Source of the DNA: DASYTH01 sp035762905
Lineage (GTDB): Bacteria > Actinomycetota > Actinomycetes > Mycobacteriales > Pseudonocardiaceae
Direction: 5' to 3'
Length of the DNA: 64,000 nt
Assembly (NCBI RefSeq): GCF_035762905.1
Contig: NZ_DASUCC010000109.1
Span: forward strand, 68,883 to 132,882
Made by a program: the position numbers and the translations under genes. Under the pieces are notes generated by a model, which was not told where the DNA came from, ran no database searches, and saw only the letters and a program-made list of their open reading frames with translations. This document shows, piece by piece, positions 32,445-41,344 of this stretch (its first letter is position 1; every line of letters starts with the position of its first letter).

Positions 32445-33809
32445 TCACAGGGCGTTGAACCGCCACCAGGTCACGTTGAACAGGAAGCCGCTGCCGCCGG
32501 TGAACCTGAAGTACACGTCGTGCGTTCCGGTCGCACCGGATACCGAACAGGAGACGTCTCGCCAGGACTGCCAGCCACCGGTACCCGGGACAGTGCAGGC
32601 GCCCACCAGCGTGCCGCCCAGGCTGTCCAGATGAAGCTCGATCCGGCCACCACCGGTCGCCGAGGCCACCCTGGCGCTGAACGACGTCGCGCCGGCACCG
32701 AAGGCGACACCCTTGACCTTGATCCAGTCGCCGTTCTCGATCCAACCGACGTTCATCCCGCCCTCGCTGGAACGCTCCGTCTCGACACCGGACTCCGAGG
32801 CGATCGTTTCGGCCTCCTGCTGGACGTAAGGATTCAGCGTGCCCACCTGGGGCGCCCCGGCCGCGGTCATGGTGATGGTCGGGAACGTGCCGTCGGCGTT
32901 GTAGGTGAACCGCTCCACGGCGACCGAGCGGGTGAAGCCGCCGCCGCCCGGCAGCGCGCCGTTGTGATAGAAGAAGTACGAGCTCCCGTTGAAATCGATG
33001 ACGCCAGGATGGTTGGTGAAGCTGCTGCCCTGGGTGGGCATGATCGTCCCCCGGAACGTCCACGGCCCGGTCGGACTGGTACCCGTCGAGTAGGCGATGA
33101 ACTCAGAGCAGCACCTCGCCGCGAACACCAGGTAGTACAAGCCATTGCGCTTGTACACCCAGGGCCCCTCCTCGAAGAGGGTCGGCCGGCTCGGATTTCC
33201 GGTACGGGTGCCGAACCCCGCGGTGGTGAGCGGGATCTGGGTCGGACCACCGGAGAAAGAAATCATGTCGGTGTTCAGCCGCACGAACCACAGGCGCGGA
33301 TTCCCCCAGTACAGGTAGGCCTGCCCGTTGTCGTCGATGAAGACCGTCGGGTCGATCTCCCCGTTTCCGACCAGCGGATGCCCCAGTGCGTCCCGGAACG
33401 GACCCGTGGGGCTGCTCGACACGGCGACCCCGATGGCCATCGCGCCGGTCGATCGACTCCTCATGGGCACGTACCAGTAGAAGTTCCCGTTTCGTGCGAC
33501 GACCTGGCCGGCCCATGCATTGGCATCCGCCCAACTGAAGCTGGCCAGGTTCAACGGCGATCCGTGATCGGTCCAGTTCACCATGTCCGCTGAGGACCAG
33601 ACCCGCCATTCCCGCATGGTGAAGTTCGTCGAGCCGTCTTCGTCGTGCCCGGTGTAGAGGTACACCCGGCCGTTGTGCACCAGCGGAGCCGGGTCGGCGG
33701 TGTAAATGGTCTGAATGATTGGATTGTCTGCGTTGGCCGTAGCGACGGGGAGCATCGCCACGGCACAGAGGACGCCCGCAATCCAGGCGACTCCACGCCT
33801 CGTTCGCAT
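32445..33809 (-). CDS. GH43 arabinoxylan-active glycosidase with CBM6
   Basis: 454 aa from the ATG at 33809; a GTG four codons upstream behind TTAGGGGC is a possible alternative. A Sec signal peptide ends at TANA. The five-bladed propeller motifs of GH43 are visible: general-base Asp in YTADPAPLVHNGRVYLYTGH, pKa-modulating Asp in GEIDPTVFIDDNGQAYLYWG, and general-acid Glu in PTLFEEGPWVYKRNGLYYL. The C-terminal ~130 residues are CBM6 (GGMNVGWIENGDWIKVKGV, TGGWQSWRDVSCSVSG). It most resembles arabinoxylan arabinofuranohydrolase or xylosidase types. Second gene of the operon, 47 bp after GH10 and 44 bp before GH29. Confidence 0.92.
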   Translation of the reverse strand: MRTRRGVAWIAGVLCAVAMLPVATANADNPIIQTIYTADPAPLVHNGRVYLYTGHDEDGSTNFTMREWRVWSSADMVNWTDHGSPLNLASFSWADANAWAGQVVARNGNFYWYVPMRSRSTGAMAIGVAVSSSPTGPFRDALGHPLVGNGEIDPTVFIDDNGQAYLYWGNPRLWFVRLNTDMISFSGGPTQIPLTTAGFGTRTGNPSRPTLFEEGPWVYKRNGLYYLVFAARCCSEFIAYSTGTSPTGPWTFRGTIMPTQGSSFTNHPGVIDFNGSSYFFYHNGALPGGGGFTRSVAVERFTYNADGTFPTITMTAAGAPQVGTLNPYVQQEAETIASESGVETERSSEGGMNVGWIENGDWIKVKGVAFGAGATSFSARVASATGGGRIELHLDSLGGTLVGACTVPGTGGWQSWRDVSCSVSGATGTHDVYFRFTGGSGFLFNVTWWRFNAL

Positions 33810-33856
33810 GGTGACATTCACAATTGCCCCTAAGGTGGTAACTGATCGCTGCGCGT

Positions 33857-35275
33857 TCAACCGATGAGGTCGAACTCCTCCCACTGGCCGATCGTGGTGC
33901 GGTTGGCGATCAGTGGGCTGGCCCCGCCGTTGTCGGCGGTGACGAGGTTGTTGTTGGCGTGCGACCGGAAGCTCACGCTGCCGTTGGCATTGCGGATGAG
34001 ATCGAACTCCTCCCACGGACCGATCGCGGTGCGGTTGGCGATGAGCGCACTCGCGCCGGCGTTCTCGGCGGTGACGAGGTTGTTGTTGGCGTGCGACCGG
34101 AAGCTGACACTGCCGTCGGCATTGGTGATCAGGTCGAACTGCTCCCACGCCCCGATGGAAGTCCGGTTGGCGATCAACGCACCGGCTCCGGCGTTCGCCG
34201 CGCTGACAAGGTTGTTGTTGGCATGCGCCCGCAGGCTGACCACCCGCGTGGCCGGTGGCGGGGTGGCGGTGGCGTTCAGCACGGCCAGAATCGCATCGTA
34301 GGCGGGCTTCCTGTTACCGCCACGGTCGAACGGCAGCGGGTTCTCACCTGAGCGCCAGGAGTCGTTGTCCCGGATGCCCCACGCGGTGATCCCGGAACAC
34401 CGCGCAACGCGCACGCACGCCTGGACGGTGTTGGTGTATGCGGCCGCCGGCGCCTGCGCGATATCGAGCTCGGTGATCTGGACGTCCACACCGAGAGCGG
34501 CGAAGTTGGACAGTGTCGTCTGGAAGGTGCTCGGCGGACCACCGCTTCCGAAGTGCGCCTGGAACCCGACGCAATCGATCGGCACGCCCCGGGATCGGAA
34601 GTCCTGGACCAATCGGAAGACACCCTGCGTCTTGGCCGCGGTCCAGTCTTCGATGCTGTAGTCGTTGTAACAGAGCCTGGCGGCCGGATCGACGGTGCGG
34701 GCGGTGCGGAACGCCTCCTCGAGGAACCCGGTGCCCAGCACGTTGCGGAACACCGAGCTGCGCAGCTGGCCACTGCCTCCGTCGGCGAACGCCTCGTTGA
34801 CCACGTCCCAGGCGTAGATCTGACCTCGGTAGCGGCTCATCAGCGTGGTGATGTGATTGTTCATCACGCCGCGCAGCGTGTTCGCGTCCCCGATCGCACT
34901 CACCCAGCTGGGCAGCTGCGAGTGCCAGACCAAGGTGTGGCCACGCAGCCGCTGCCCGCGACCGCGCGCGCGGTTGACGATCTGGTCGGCCGGGCCGAAG
35001 CTGAAGCTGTTGCGGGACCGCTCGGTGGCGTCCCACTTCATCTCGTTCTCGGGAGTCACCATGTTGAACTCTCGGTCGAGAATGGTTGTGTACTGCGCAT
35101 CACCCAGCCTGCCGGCGGCCACCGCGGCACCGAAGTACCGCCCGGACTGGGCCGCCGCCGCACCCAGAGTGGTGGCAGCCTCGGCCACGTTCGGCATCAG
35201 CGTCACGGCACCGGCTACCGCGAGCGAGACGACCGCCGCTCGCATCCAACGCATGGGACGAGTCGAATCTGGCAT
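33857..35275 (-). CDS. GH10 endo-beta-1,4-xylanase with three fascin-like repeats
   Basis: 472 aa from the ATG at 35275 (GAGGAAGGG upstream). A Sec signal peptide ends near VAEA. GH10 signatures: MVTPENEMKWDATE, HTLVWHSQLPSW, acid/base Glu in AWDVVNEAFADGG and nucleophile Glu in VQITELDIAQAP. The catalytic domain (~310 aa) is followed by three near-identical ~48-residue repeats (core LRAHANNNLVSAANAGAG / RSHANNNLVTAENAG) of the fascin/actin-crosslinking beta-trefoil type, a presumptive carbohydrate-binding tail. As the first gene behind the CebR-type box it leads the arabinoxylan operon. Confidence 0.94.
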   Translation of the reverse strand: MPDSTRPMRWMRAAVVSLAVAGAVTLMPNVAEAATTLGAAAAQSGRYFGAAVAAGRLGDAQYTTILDREFNMVTPENEMKWDATERSRNSFSFGPADQIVNRARGRGQRLRGHTLVWHSQLPSWVSAIGDANTLRGVMNNHITTLMSRYRGQIYAWDVVNEAFADGGSGQLRSSVFRNVLGTGFLEEAFRTARTVDPAARLCYNDYSIEDWTAAKTQGVFRLVQDFRSRGVPIDCVGFQAHFGSGGPPSTFQTTLSNFAALGVDVQITELDIAQAPAAAYTNTVQACVRVARCSGITAWGIRDNDSWRSGENPLPFDRGGNRKPAYDAILAVLNATATPPPATRVVSLRAHANNNLVSAANAGAGALIANRTSIGAWEQFDLITNADGSVSFRSHANNNLVTAENAGASALIANRTAIGPWEEFDLIRNANGSVSFRSHANNNLVTADNGGASPLIANRTTIGQWEEFDLIG

Positions 35276-35404
35276 CGTTGCCCTTCCTCGCCGGGAATGG
35301 CCCGTGGCACCGGCGGTCCAAGTGGTCCTTAATGGACGGTCTGGACACCTCGAACCGGCTGTCTGGCACGGTGACCCGCCCAACCCCGAAGCCATCCCTC
35401 TCTC

Positions 35405-35418
35405 TGGGAGCGCTCCCA
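35405..35418. promoter_or_regulatory. CebR-type operator upstream of the xylanase operon
   Basis: TGGGAGCGCTCCCA is a perfect 14-bp palindrome identical to the established CebR (LacI-family, cello-oligosaccharide-responsive repressor) box of actinomycetes. It lies 130 bp upstream of the GH10 start codon. It suggests that a genome-encoded CebR-like repressor links xylan hydrolysis to cello- or xylo-oligosaccharide availability. No cebR gene is in this window. Confidence 0.85.
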
Positions 35419-35533
35419 GTATGTTCGAAATACCGAACGCTGTTTGATTACTCGGACGTGTGGGTCATCACGGTAACCACACGAGTCGTCACGGGTCAAC
35501 AGTCGGGAACGAAGACTGGGCGGTACTTGCCAC

Positions 35534-35573
35534 CGAAAACGTTTTCGATAGGCTTGGCGCGAAACAGTTTTCG
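35534..35573. promoter_or_regulatory. Two further LacI-type palindromes
   Basis: CGAAAACGTTTTCG at 35534-35547 is a perfect 14-bp palindrome with a central CG. CGAAACAGTTTTCG at 35560-35573 is a degenerate second copy 26 bp away (same helix face). Both lie between the GntR gene and the GH10 promoter. The form (A/T arms, central CG) is typical of LacI-family operators, so the operon probably answers to at least two regulators. Confidence 0.6.
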
Positions 35574-35789
35574 GTATCCATGGTCAATCGCGACCGCACT
35601 GATCGCGGGCCGTTTTCTCATCGGCTACCTGACCTCGCCTGCGACGAGTGGTGCGCATCCGTTGACAGCGCGCCGATGAAATCGGGCAGACGGATGTTTT
35701 TGGCCGCATTCAACCGCCGGCACACACCAACGCGCCGTTGCATTCTGTTCGCTGTGGAGCCCTTCGGCCGTACTTCGGCGGCATCCTCC

Positions 35790-36602
35790 TCAGGTCGCTG
35801 TACCTGTTACGTGTGCTGGTGTTCTCGTCGGGTGCAACCGGCTCTTCGGCGCCGTCAGGTCCGGTCGCGGGAACGCATCGGTCTCCTCGTCGGGGTGGGC
35901 AGGAACGTCGGCGGTGGTGAGACTCGCGCCGTGCACCCGGCGCAGCCATCGTTCGGTCGTGCTGATGTGCATAAGGGTCGCGGCTTGAGCGAGGTTCGCG
36001 TCGCCGTCGGCGAGTGCGGCGTAGATCGCCTCGTGTTCGGCGAGAGTCCGGTCGGCGGCGTTGGCCTCGACCATCCCGCGCCATACCCGCACGCGCAGCG
36101 TGCTGCTGGAGATGCCATCGACGATCGTAGTCAGCGTCTCGTTGCCGGTCGCCGCGACGACCGCGCGGTGGAACGCGGCATCGTGCTTGTTGAGCAGCTC
36201 GACGTCCTCGCTCGCCCCACGCATGGCGTCGAGATGACCGCGGATCTCGGCGAGGTGGTCGGGTGTCATGCGCGTGGCGGCAAGCCCGGTGGCGACCGGC
36301 TCGAACAGCCGGCGCGCCTCGGTGAGCTCGAGCAACGTGTTGCCCTGCATGAGTTCCACCGCCAGCCCGAGCCCTTCGAGCAGCACGGCCGGGGCGAGGC
36401 TGGTGACGTACGTGCCGTCGCCGCGGCGCACATCGAGGACCCGGGCGACGGCCAGGGCCTTCACCGCCTCGCGCATCGGGCTGCGGGAGATCCCCAACTC
36501 GGCGGCGAGTTGCTGCTCGGGTGGCAGTTTCGCCCCGGGTAGCAGCTTCCCCGACTGGATCAGCGCCCGGATGCGAGCGATCGCCTCGTCGGTCAACGAC
36601 AC
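35790..36602 (-). CDS. FadR-subfamily GntR transcriptional regulator
   Basis: 270 aa from a GTG at 36602. The N-terminal winged HTH reads LLPGAKLPPEQQLAAELGIS followed by RSPMREAVKALAVARVLDVR and GDGTYVTS. The FCD ligand-binding domain follows (LTEARRLFEPVATGLAA, NKHDAAFHRAVVAATGNETL, LAEHEAIYAALADGDANLA), with the Asp/His residues that bind a metal and a carboxylate ligand. The last ~45 residues are disordered and acidic. Members respond to sugar acids, for example gluconate or galactonate. It is transcribed toward the xylanase operon. A spaced inverted repeat ATATGAT/ATCATAT at 36623-36661 upstream may be its own operator. Confidence 0.9.
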   Translation of the reverse strand: MSLTDEAIARIRALIQSGKLLPGAKLPPEQQLAAELGISRSPMREAVKALAVARVLDVRRGDGTYVTSLAPAVLLEGLGLAVELMQGNTLLELTEARRLFEPVATGLAATRMTPDHLAEIRGHLDAMRGASEDVELLNKHDAAFHRAVVAATGNETLTTIVDGISSSTLRVRVWRGMVEANAADRTLAEHEAIYAALADGDANLAQAATLMHISTTERWLRRVHGASLTTADVPAHPDEETDAFPRPDLTAPKSRLHPTRTPAHVTGTAT

Positions 36603-36766
36603 GGACTGATCGTACGCCAGAAATATGATGTCTAGGGTCGCTCAGCGTAGTGAGATCATATGTTTGTGAACCTTTGTATGCCAACATCCTGACAAATCGG
36701 ACGTCAGATCCCCTAGGTATGCCGTCTCTGGATCTTTGAGCATATGTCCCCTCATGCAAACATAAG

Positions 36767-37022
36767 TTGTCTGAGGGGTCATGGGTCGGCATCGCGTTGG
36801 CCGGCGGGCGGGTGCGCGGATATGTGGCGGGCACGATCGAGGCGTTGGTCGGGTCGGCTCTCGCCGATGGTCCACTGGTCGCGGTCGGCATCGACATTCC
36901 GATCGGGTTGCCCGACCGCTCCCGCCGGGAAGCGGACCTGCTGGCCAGAAAGGCGATCGGCGCATTGTGGTCGGCGGTGTTCATGACTCCGGTCCGCACC
37001 GCGCTCGACGCCGCCGATCACC
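36767..37022 (+). pseudogene. DUF429 gene, 5' part (disrupted)
   Basis: Starting at a TTG at 36767, the frame encodes SWVGIALAGGRVRGYVAG, VAVGIDIPIGLPDRSRREAD and ARKAIGALWSAVFMTPVR, the N-terminal half of a DUF429 (RNase H-like fold, predicted nuclease) protein. The match stops at 37022. The remaining half lies at 44610-45037. Joined directly, the two give an uninterrupted 227-codon frame, the expected family length, so the gene was whole before a 7.6-kb segment came between. Confidence 0.8.
36937..37022 (+). repeat. 86-bp direct repeat, left copy
   Basis: This segment recurs in direct orientation at 44524-44609 with 3 mismatches in 86. Both copies belong to the DUF429 coding sequence (ARKAIGALWS...MTPVR region). 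Together they bound the inserted 37023-44523 segment. Confidence 0.9.
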
Positions 37023-37428
37023 CCGCCGCCGCGAGCGGGCCCCGGCGGGCCACGGCATCGAGCCGGACGACGACCTCCTCGGCGTGGCCCTGGCTGGTCT
37101 CGTCGGTGCCGGTCCGGGCCATGGCCCGGTATCGCCGCTGTTCGGCGCGGTGGTGCCGGGCGATCAGGTTCGAGGTGATCCCGTACAGCCACGGCCGTGC
37201 GTCGGGATGTGCCAGGTCGTACCGGTCACGGATCGCGAACGCGGTCAGGAAGGTCTCCGAGGCCAGGTCGTCGGCCAGGCTCCGGCCCAGCCGTCGCGCG
37301 ACGTAGCCGTGGATCTGCGAGTAGTAGCGGTCGAACACCACGGCGAAGCACTCGGGTTCCCGAACGGACCGCCCGATGATCGCGGCATCGGTGTCCGAAG
37401 CTGGGAACATCCGGGCCGCCGCGGTCAT
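37018..37428 (-). pseudogene. ECF sigma-70 factor truncated after region 2
   Basis: The 136-aa frame contains a clear sigma-2 domain: ECFAVVFDRYYSQIHGYVAR, LADDLASETFLTAFAIRDRY and RPWLYGITSNLIARHHRAEQ. About 30 linker residues follow, and the stop is supplied by the DUF429 repeat at 37018-37020. The sigma-4 DNA-binding domain (~60 aa) is absent, so it cannot recognise a -35 element normally. The truncation point coincides with the repeat junction, which dates it to the same rearrangement. Confidence 0.8.
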
Positions 37429-37717
37429 CCTGGGATCATTCCGGTCATCGTCTGCCTCTCGCCGTCAGGGGAACTCTCACCCCTCCTTCACCGACCGGCC
37501 CCAGAGTGTTCACGGCCCCTTCCCGATCACCCGGGCGCACCCGAGGATGTGCGCGGACGGTGTCCCCGAGCCGGCGGCACGTCCGAAGGCGGCCGGCGCC
37601 ACGACCGGAGCCCGGCTCGTGGGGGTGTAGCGCGATCCCTTCTCCAGCAGGGTGATGGCCAGCTCAGCCGTTGACGCCGAGTCCGTGATGACACGAAACG
37701 ATGTCACGCCACACGAA

Positions 37718-37748
37718 ACCAGCCCGCTCCGCGAGGGAACGGGCTGGT
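37718..37748 (-). terminator. Intrinsic terminator of the small secreted protein gene
   Basis: On the minus strand, ACCAGCCCG pairs with CGGGCTGGT (9 bp) and a second short helix GGGA/TCCC closes the loop. It is followed by TTTCGTGT. It lies 40 bp past the stop at 37788 in the correct orientation. Confidence 0.7.
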
Positions 37749-37787
37749 CGGTGTCCGGGCTACGGGGGAAGCTGACCACCGGTGGGG

Positions 37788-38192
37788 CTACACCGGCCTG
37801 GCACACCGGCGGTCGATGTCCGCGTCGCTGGTGCACACCTTGACCCTCACGGTGGCTTCCTGGTCGAAGTGCCAGTACGTGTCCCAGTCGTCCACCCCAC
37901 CGGTCACCTCGAAGAGCTCGTACTCGTTGATTCCCGTCACGAGCCACGCCTCGGCTCGTCGTCCGTCTTTCGCCCTGTCCTCCAGATACAGGTTGATGTT
38001 CGCCCCGTAGGCCTCGATGCAGATGTCGTAGAACAGCAGGGCGCCCGCGGTTGTCGTGGTGCCTGACCGACTACCCTCCCGGCAGCTCTGGCTCCCGGAC
38101 TCTTCGGTGCCGGCCACCGCCGACCCGGTACCGGCCAGCACGACACCGACGACACCGACACTCGCTGCCACGGCTTGAATGGTTTTCCGCAT
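37788..38192 (-). CDS. Small secreted four-cysteine protein of unknown function
   Basis: 134 aa from the ATG at 38192 (GAGGTGGG upstream). The N-terminus MRKTIQAVAASVGVVGVVLA, ending GSAVAG, is a Sec signal peptide. The mature ~105 residues contain four Cys (SQSCREG, YDICIEAYG, VKVCTSD, RRCARPV), enough for two disulfides, with many Tyr/Trp and beta-strand-like segments (ANINLYLED, WLVTGINEYELF). No family is recognised. It is monocistronic with its own terminator. It is transcribed divergently from the SARP regulator, which may control it. Confidence 0.8.
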   Translation of the reverse strand: MRKTIQAVAASVGVVGVVLAGTGSAVAGTEESGSQSCREGSRSGTTTTAGALLFYDICIEAYGANINLYLEDRAKDGRRAEAWLVTGINEYELFEVTGGVDDWDTYWHFDQEATVRVKVCTSDADIDRRCARPV

Positions 38193-38454
38193 GACCCACC
38201 TCGCATTGCTGTCAGTGGCGAGCGGCGCAGCACCCCATGGCTTCGTCGTACCCCCCACGTGACCACTGTGCTCGGCCGCCCGCACAGGACCCGCACAGAA
38301 CCGCGCACATCATGCGGTCCGGTGCGGCGCCGGAGTATGACAGGCCTGCGCACAGATCCAGCACATGGTTGCGCCAGGTGGAGGTTGGCCGACCGAGGGG
38401 CGTCGCGCGACCATGGACGCGGCACACGGGAGGCAGGTGTCTGGGGGGATTCGC

Positions 38455-41193
38455 GTGGAGTTTCGGCTTCTCGGCCTGCTGGAGACACGGCATGCCGGCA
38501 TCCCGTTGCCGTTGGGTGGACAGCGGCAGCGCTCGGTGCTCGCCGCGCTGTTGTTGCGCGCCAATTCCCTGGCCAGTACGAGCTACCTCACCCAGGCCGT
38601 GTGGGAGACGCCGCCGGTCGCACCCGATTCCAACCTCCGCACCTATGTCGCCGGACTCCGGCGGATGTTCGCCGCCATCGGTGAGGACAGAATCCGCACG
38701 CGCCCCGGGGGCTACGTACTGACGGTCCGCTCCGGGGAACTGGATCTCGACTCGTTCCGGGAACTCGCGGACAAGGGCACCAACGCCTGCGATCATCGCG
38801 ATTTCGCGACCGCGACCGCCTGTTTCGATCAGGCGTTGCGGTTGTGGCGTGGTCGCCCCCTGTCGGACCTGTCACCGGGACCGGTTCTCGAAGCGGAGAT
38901 CACGCGTCTGGCTGATCTGCGTGTGTCCATTGCGGAACGGCGCGGACAGGCGCAACTCGAGGTGGGGCAGGCGGAGGAGGCGGTGGGCGCGACCCGTGCC
39001 CTGCTCGCCGAGCATCCGCTCCGCGAGGAACTGTGGACCTTGTTGATGCTGGCGCTGCACCGGGCCGGGCGGCGCGCCGAGGCGCTCGCGACCTTCGCCC
39101 GTGCCCGGCACATGCTGGTGACCGAACTGGGCATCGAACCAGGAGCACGGTTACGACGCGCGCACCAGGACATCCTCGGCGACGACCGACACCCTGCCCC
39201 GACGGGCACGACAACCGCGGCCTGGCGGCAACTGCCGATGGACATCGCCGAGTTCACCGGCCGGGAGGCCGAACTGCGCGCGCTGGAGGCGTTGGCCGAC
39301 CCGCCGTCGGCCACGGCAGTCCCCGTGGCGGTGATCCACGGCATGGCCGGCGTCGGCAAGACACGGCTGGCCGTGCACTTCGCACACCGACTCGCCCAGG
39401 GTGGCCGGTACGACCAGGTCCAACTGTGGGCCGACCTTCGCGCCTTCGACCCGGAGCGCGCGCCGCTCCAGCCCGGTGCGGTGCTCGAGAACTTCCTGGG
39501 GCTGCTCGGTGTTCCCGGTCAGCAGATCCCGCGGGAGTTGGAGGCACGCGCCGCCGTTTATCGATCCCGGCTGGCCGGCAAGCGAGTGCTGGTCCTCCTG
39601 GACAACGCCCTGACCGCTGAGCAGGTCCAACCTCTGCTACCCGGCGGACCCGGCGGCCTCGTGCTCATCACAAGCCGCAGAAGCCTGTCCGGACTCGCCG
39701 GCGCCCAAGGCGTACCGCTCGACGTGTTGCCACAATCCGACGCCGTGAGCTTGTTGTCCCGCGTCGTCGGCGACCACCGTGTCATCGACGACCCAGCGGC
39801 AGCGGCCCGAGTGACCGACTTCTGCGGCCGCCTCCCCATCGCGATCTCGCTCGTGGCCCAGCGCCTCCGACGGCATCCTCTGTGGACGACTGACGACTTG
39901 GCCACCAGATTGCTGCGCATGACGAGCCGGGACCAGCCCGCGTCGGGCACCCACGACCTGCACGCCCCGTTCACCCTGTCCTACCGGGCGCTCGCACTCG
40001 CGCATCAACGGACGTTCCGGTTGCTGGGCTGGCACCCGGGCGACGACTTCACCGCCGAATCGGCCGCCGCCATCGCGTCGATCACCCCGGAGGACGCCGA
40101 ACTCCACCTCGAGGCACTGCTCGACGAGCACTTGGTGCTGCAGACCACTCCGCACCGCTACCGCCTCCACGATCTGGTCCGCTCCTTCGCGCGAGGGCTC
40201 GCCCATCCTCAAGAAGCCAAGGAAGCGGTCGACCGATTGCTCGTCTGGTACCTCCACGCGGCGGAGTCCGCCCGCGCGACGTTCGACCCGCGGCGACTAC
40301 GCGTCATCGAGCTCCACCCGATGCCCGCAGGGCTCCTGATCCCGCAGTCCGCCACCAACGACGACGCCCTAGCCTGGTACCACGCCGAACGCGACACGCT
40401 ACGACAAGCCGTGCGGATCGCGGCGGAGAGCGATACTCCGCAGATCGCGTGGCAACTAGCCTGGATCCTGCTCAGCTTCTACTACCGGCGCAGCCACTGG
40501 GACGACTGGATCGCGACGTTCCAAATCGCACTGACCGTGGCACGATCGCTAGGAGATCGACGCGCGGAGGGAATCGTTTGGCGCGGCCTCGGTGTCGCCC
40601 ACAGCGACATGCACCAATTCCCGACGTCGATCGAGTGCCACCACCAGGCACAGCAGGCGCTGGCAGAGGTGGACGACCGGCACGGACAAGCCTGGAACCT
40701 CAACAACCTGGGCGTCGTGCACGTCGCGTTGAACGAACTTCGCGCCGCACTGGACTGCTTCCACGAAGCCCTCCCACTGTTCCGCCAGACCGACGACCCC
40801 AACGGTGAGGGAATCTGCCTTAACAACCTCGGCGATACCTACCGCCGTCTCGGCCAAGCAACCGAAGCGATCAAGCACCTCAACGACGCCCTCCACCTCC
40901 AGCAGCAACACGACGACCAGACCGGCCTGCAGTTCACCCTCTGCACCCTCGGCGACATCCACCACGACGCGGGAGACCACTCACACGCCCGCCGCCACTA
41001 CGAGGAAGCCCTACGCACCAGCCAGATCCTGAGCGACCAGCGCAACATCGCACGCGCCCTGGCCAACCTCGCCCGAACCCTCGACACCCAAGGCGACCAC
41101 GGGACGGCACGAACCCGATGGCGCGAAGCCCTCACCATCTTCGACAACCTGGGCGACCCCCAGGCGAACACGATCCGCGCACGACTCGCGTGA
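38455..41193 (+). CDS. SARP-type regulator with NB-ARC and TPR domains (AfsR/DnrI family)
   Basis: 912 aa from the GTG at 38455 (GGGGGG 6 bases upstream). Residues 1-~95 are an OmpR-like winged HTH (EFRLLGLLETRHAGIPLPLG, TYVAGLRRMFAAIG, RTRPGGYVLTV). Residues ~100-245 are the BTAD domain. The NTPase follows with P-loop VIHGMAGVGKTRLAVHFAHR and Walker B RVLVLLDNALT, then a TPR C-terminus (LNNLGVVHVALNELRAAL, LNNLGDTYRRLGQ). This is the layout of AfsR, a pleiotropic regulator of secondary metabolism and development. Here it stands alone inside the DUF429-interrupting segment, divergent from the small secreted protein gene. Confidence 0.92.
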   Translation: MEFRLLGLLETRHAGIPLPLGGQRQRSVLAALLLRANSLASTSYLTQAVWETPPVAPDSNLRTYVAGLRRMFAAIGEDRIRTRPGGYVLTVRSGELDLDSFRELADKGTNACDHRDFATATACFDQALRLWRGRPLSDLSPGPVLEAEITRLADLRVSIAERRGQAQLEVGQAEEAVGATRALLAEHPLREELWTLLMLALHRAGRRAEALATFARARHMLVTELGIEPGARLRRAHQDILGDDRHPAPTGTTTAAWRQLPMDIAEFTGREAELRALEALADPPSATAVPVAVIHGMAGVGKTRLAVHFAHRLAQGGRYDQVQLWADLRAFDPERAPLQPGAVLENFLGLLGVPGQQIPRELEARAAVYRSRLAGKRVLVLLDNALTAEQVQPLLPGGPGGLVLITSRRSLSGLAGAQGVPLDVLPQSDAVSLLSRVVGDHRVIDDPAAAARVTDFCGRLPIAISLVAQRLRRHPLWTTDDLATRLLRMTSRDQPASGTHDLHAPFTLSYRALALAHQRTFRLLGWHPGDDFTAESAAAIASITPEDAELHLEALLDEHLVLQTTPHRYRLHDLVRSFARGLAHPQEAKEAVDRLLVWYLHAAESARATFDPRRLRVIELHPMPAGLLIPQSATNDDALAWYHAERDTLRQAVRIAAESDTPQIAWQLAWILLSFYYRRSHWDDWIATFQIALTVARSLGDRRAEGIVWRGLGVAHSDMHQFPTSIECHHQAQQALAEVDDRHGQAWNLNNLGVVHVALNELRAALDCFHEALPLFRQTDDPNGEGICLNNLGDTYRRLGQATEAIKHLNDALHLQQQHDDQTGLQFTLCTLGDIHHDAGDHSHARRHYEEALRTSQILSDQRNIARALANLARTLDTQGDHGTARTRWREALTIFDNLGDPQANTIRARLA

Positions 41194-41344
41194 CAACCTC
41201 GCGGCCCATTCCGGCCTCCCGAGCACTCGACAAGACCCACCCATGTGGAAACGACAAGGACGTCGCCGGCTTCTGTCTCGAGCAGGTCGACGAAGGCGAG
41301 GCGGGCGCGGCCACCCGGATGGCCATTGGGGGTGCCGGCCACGG

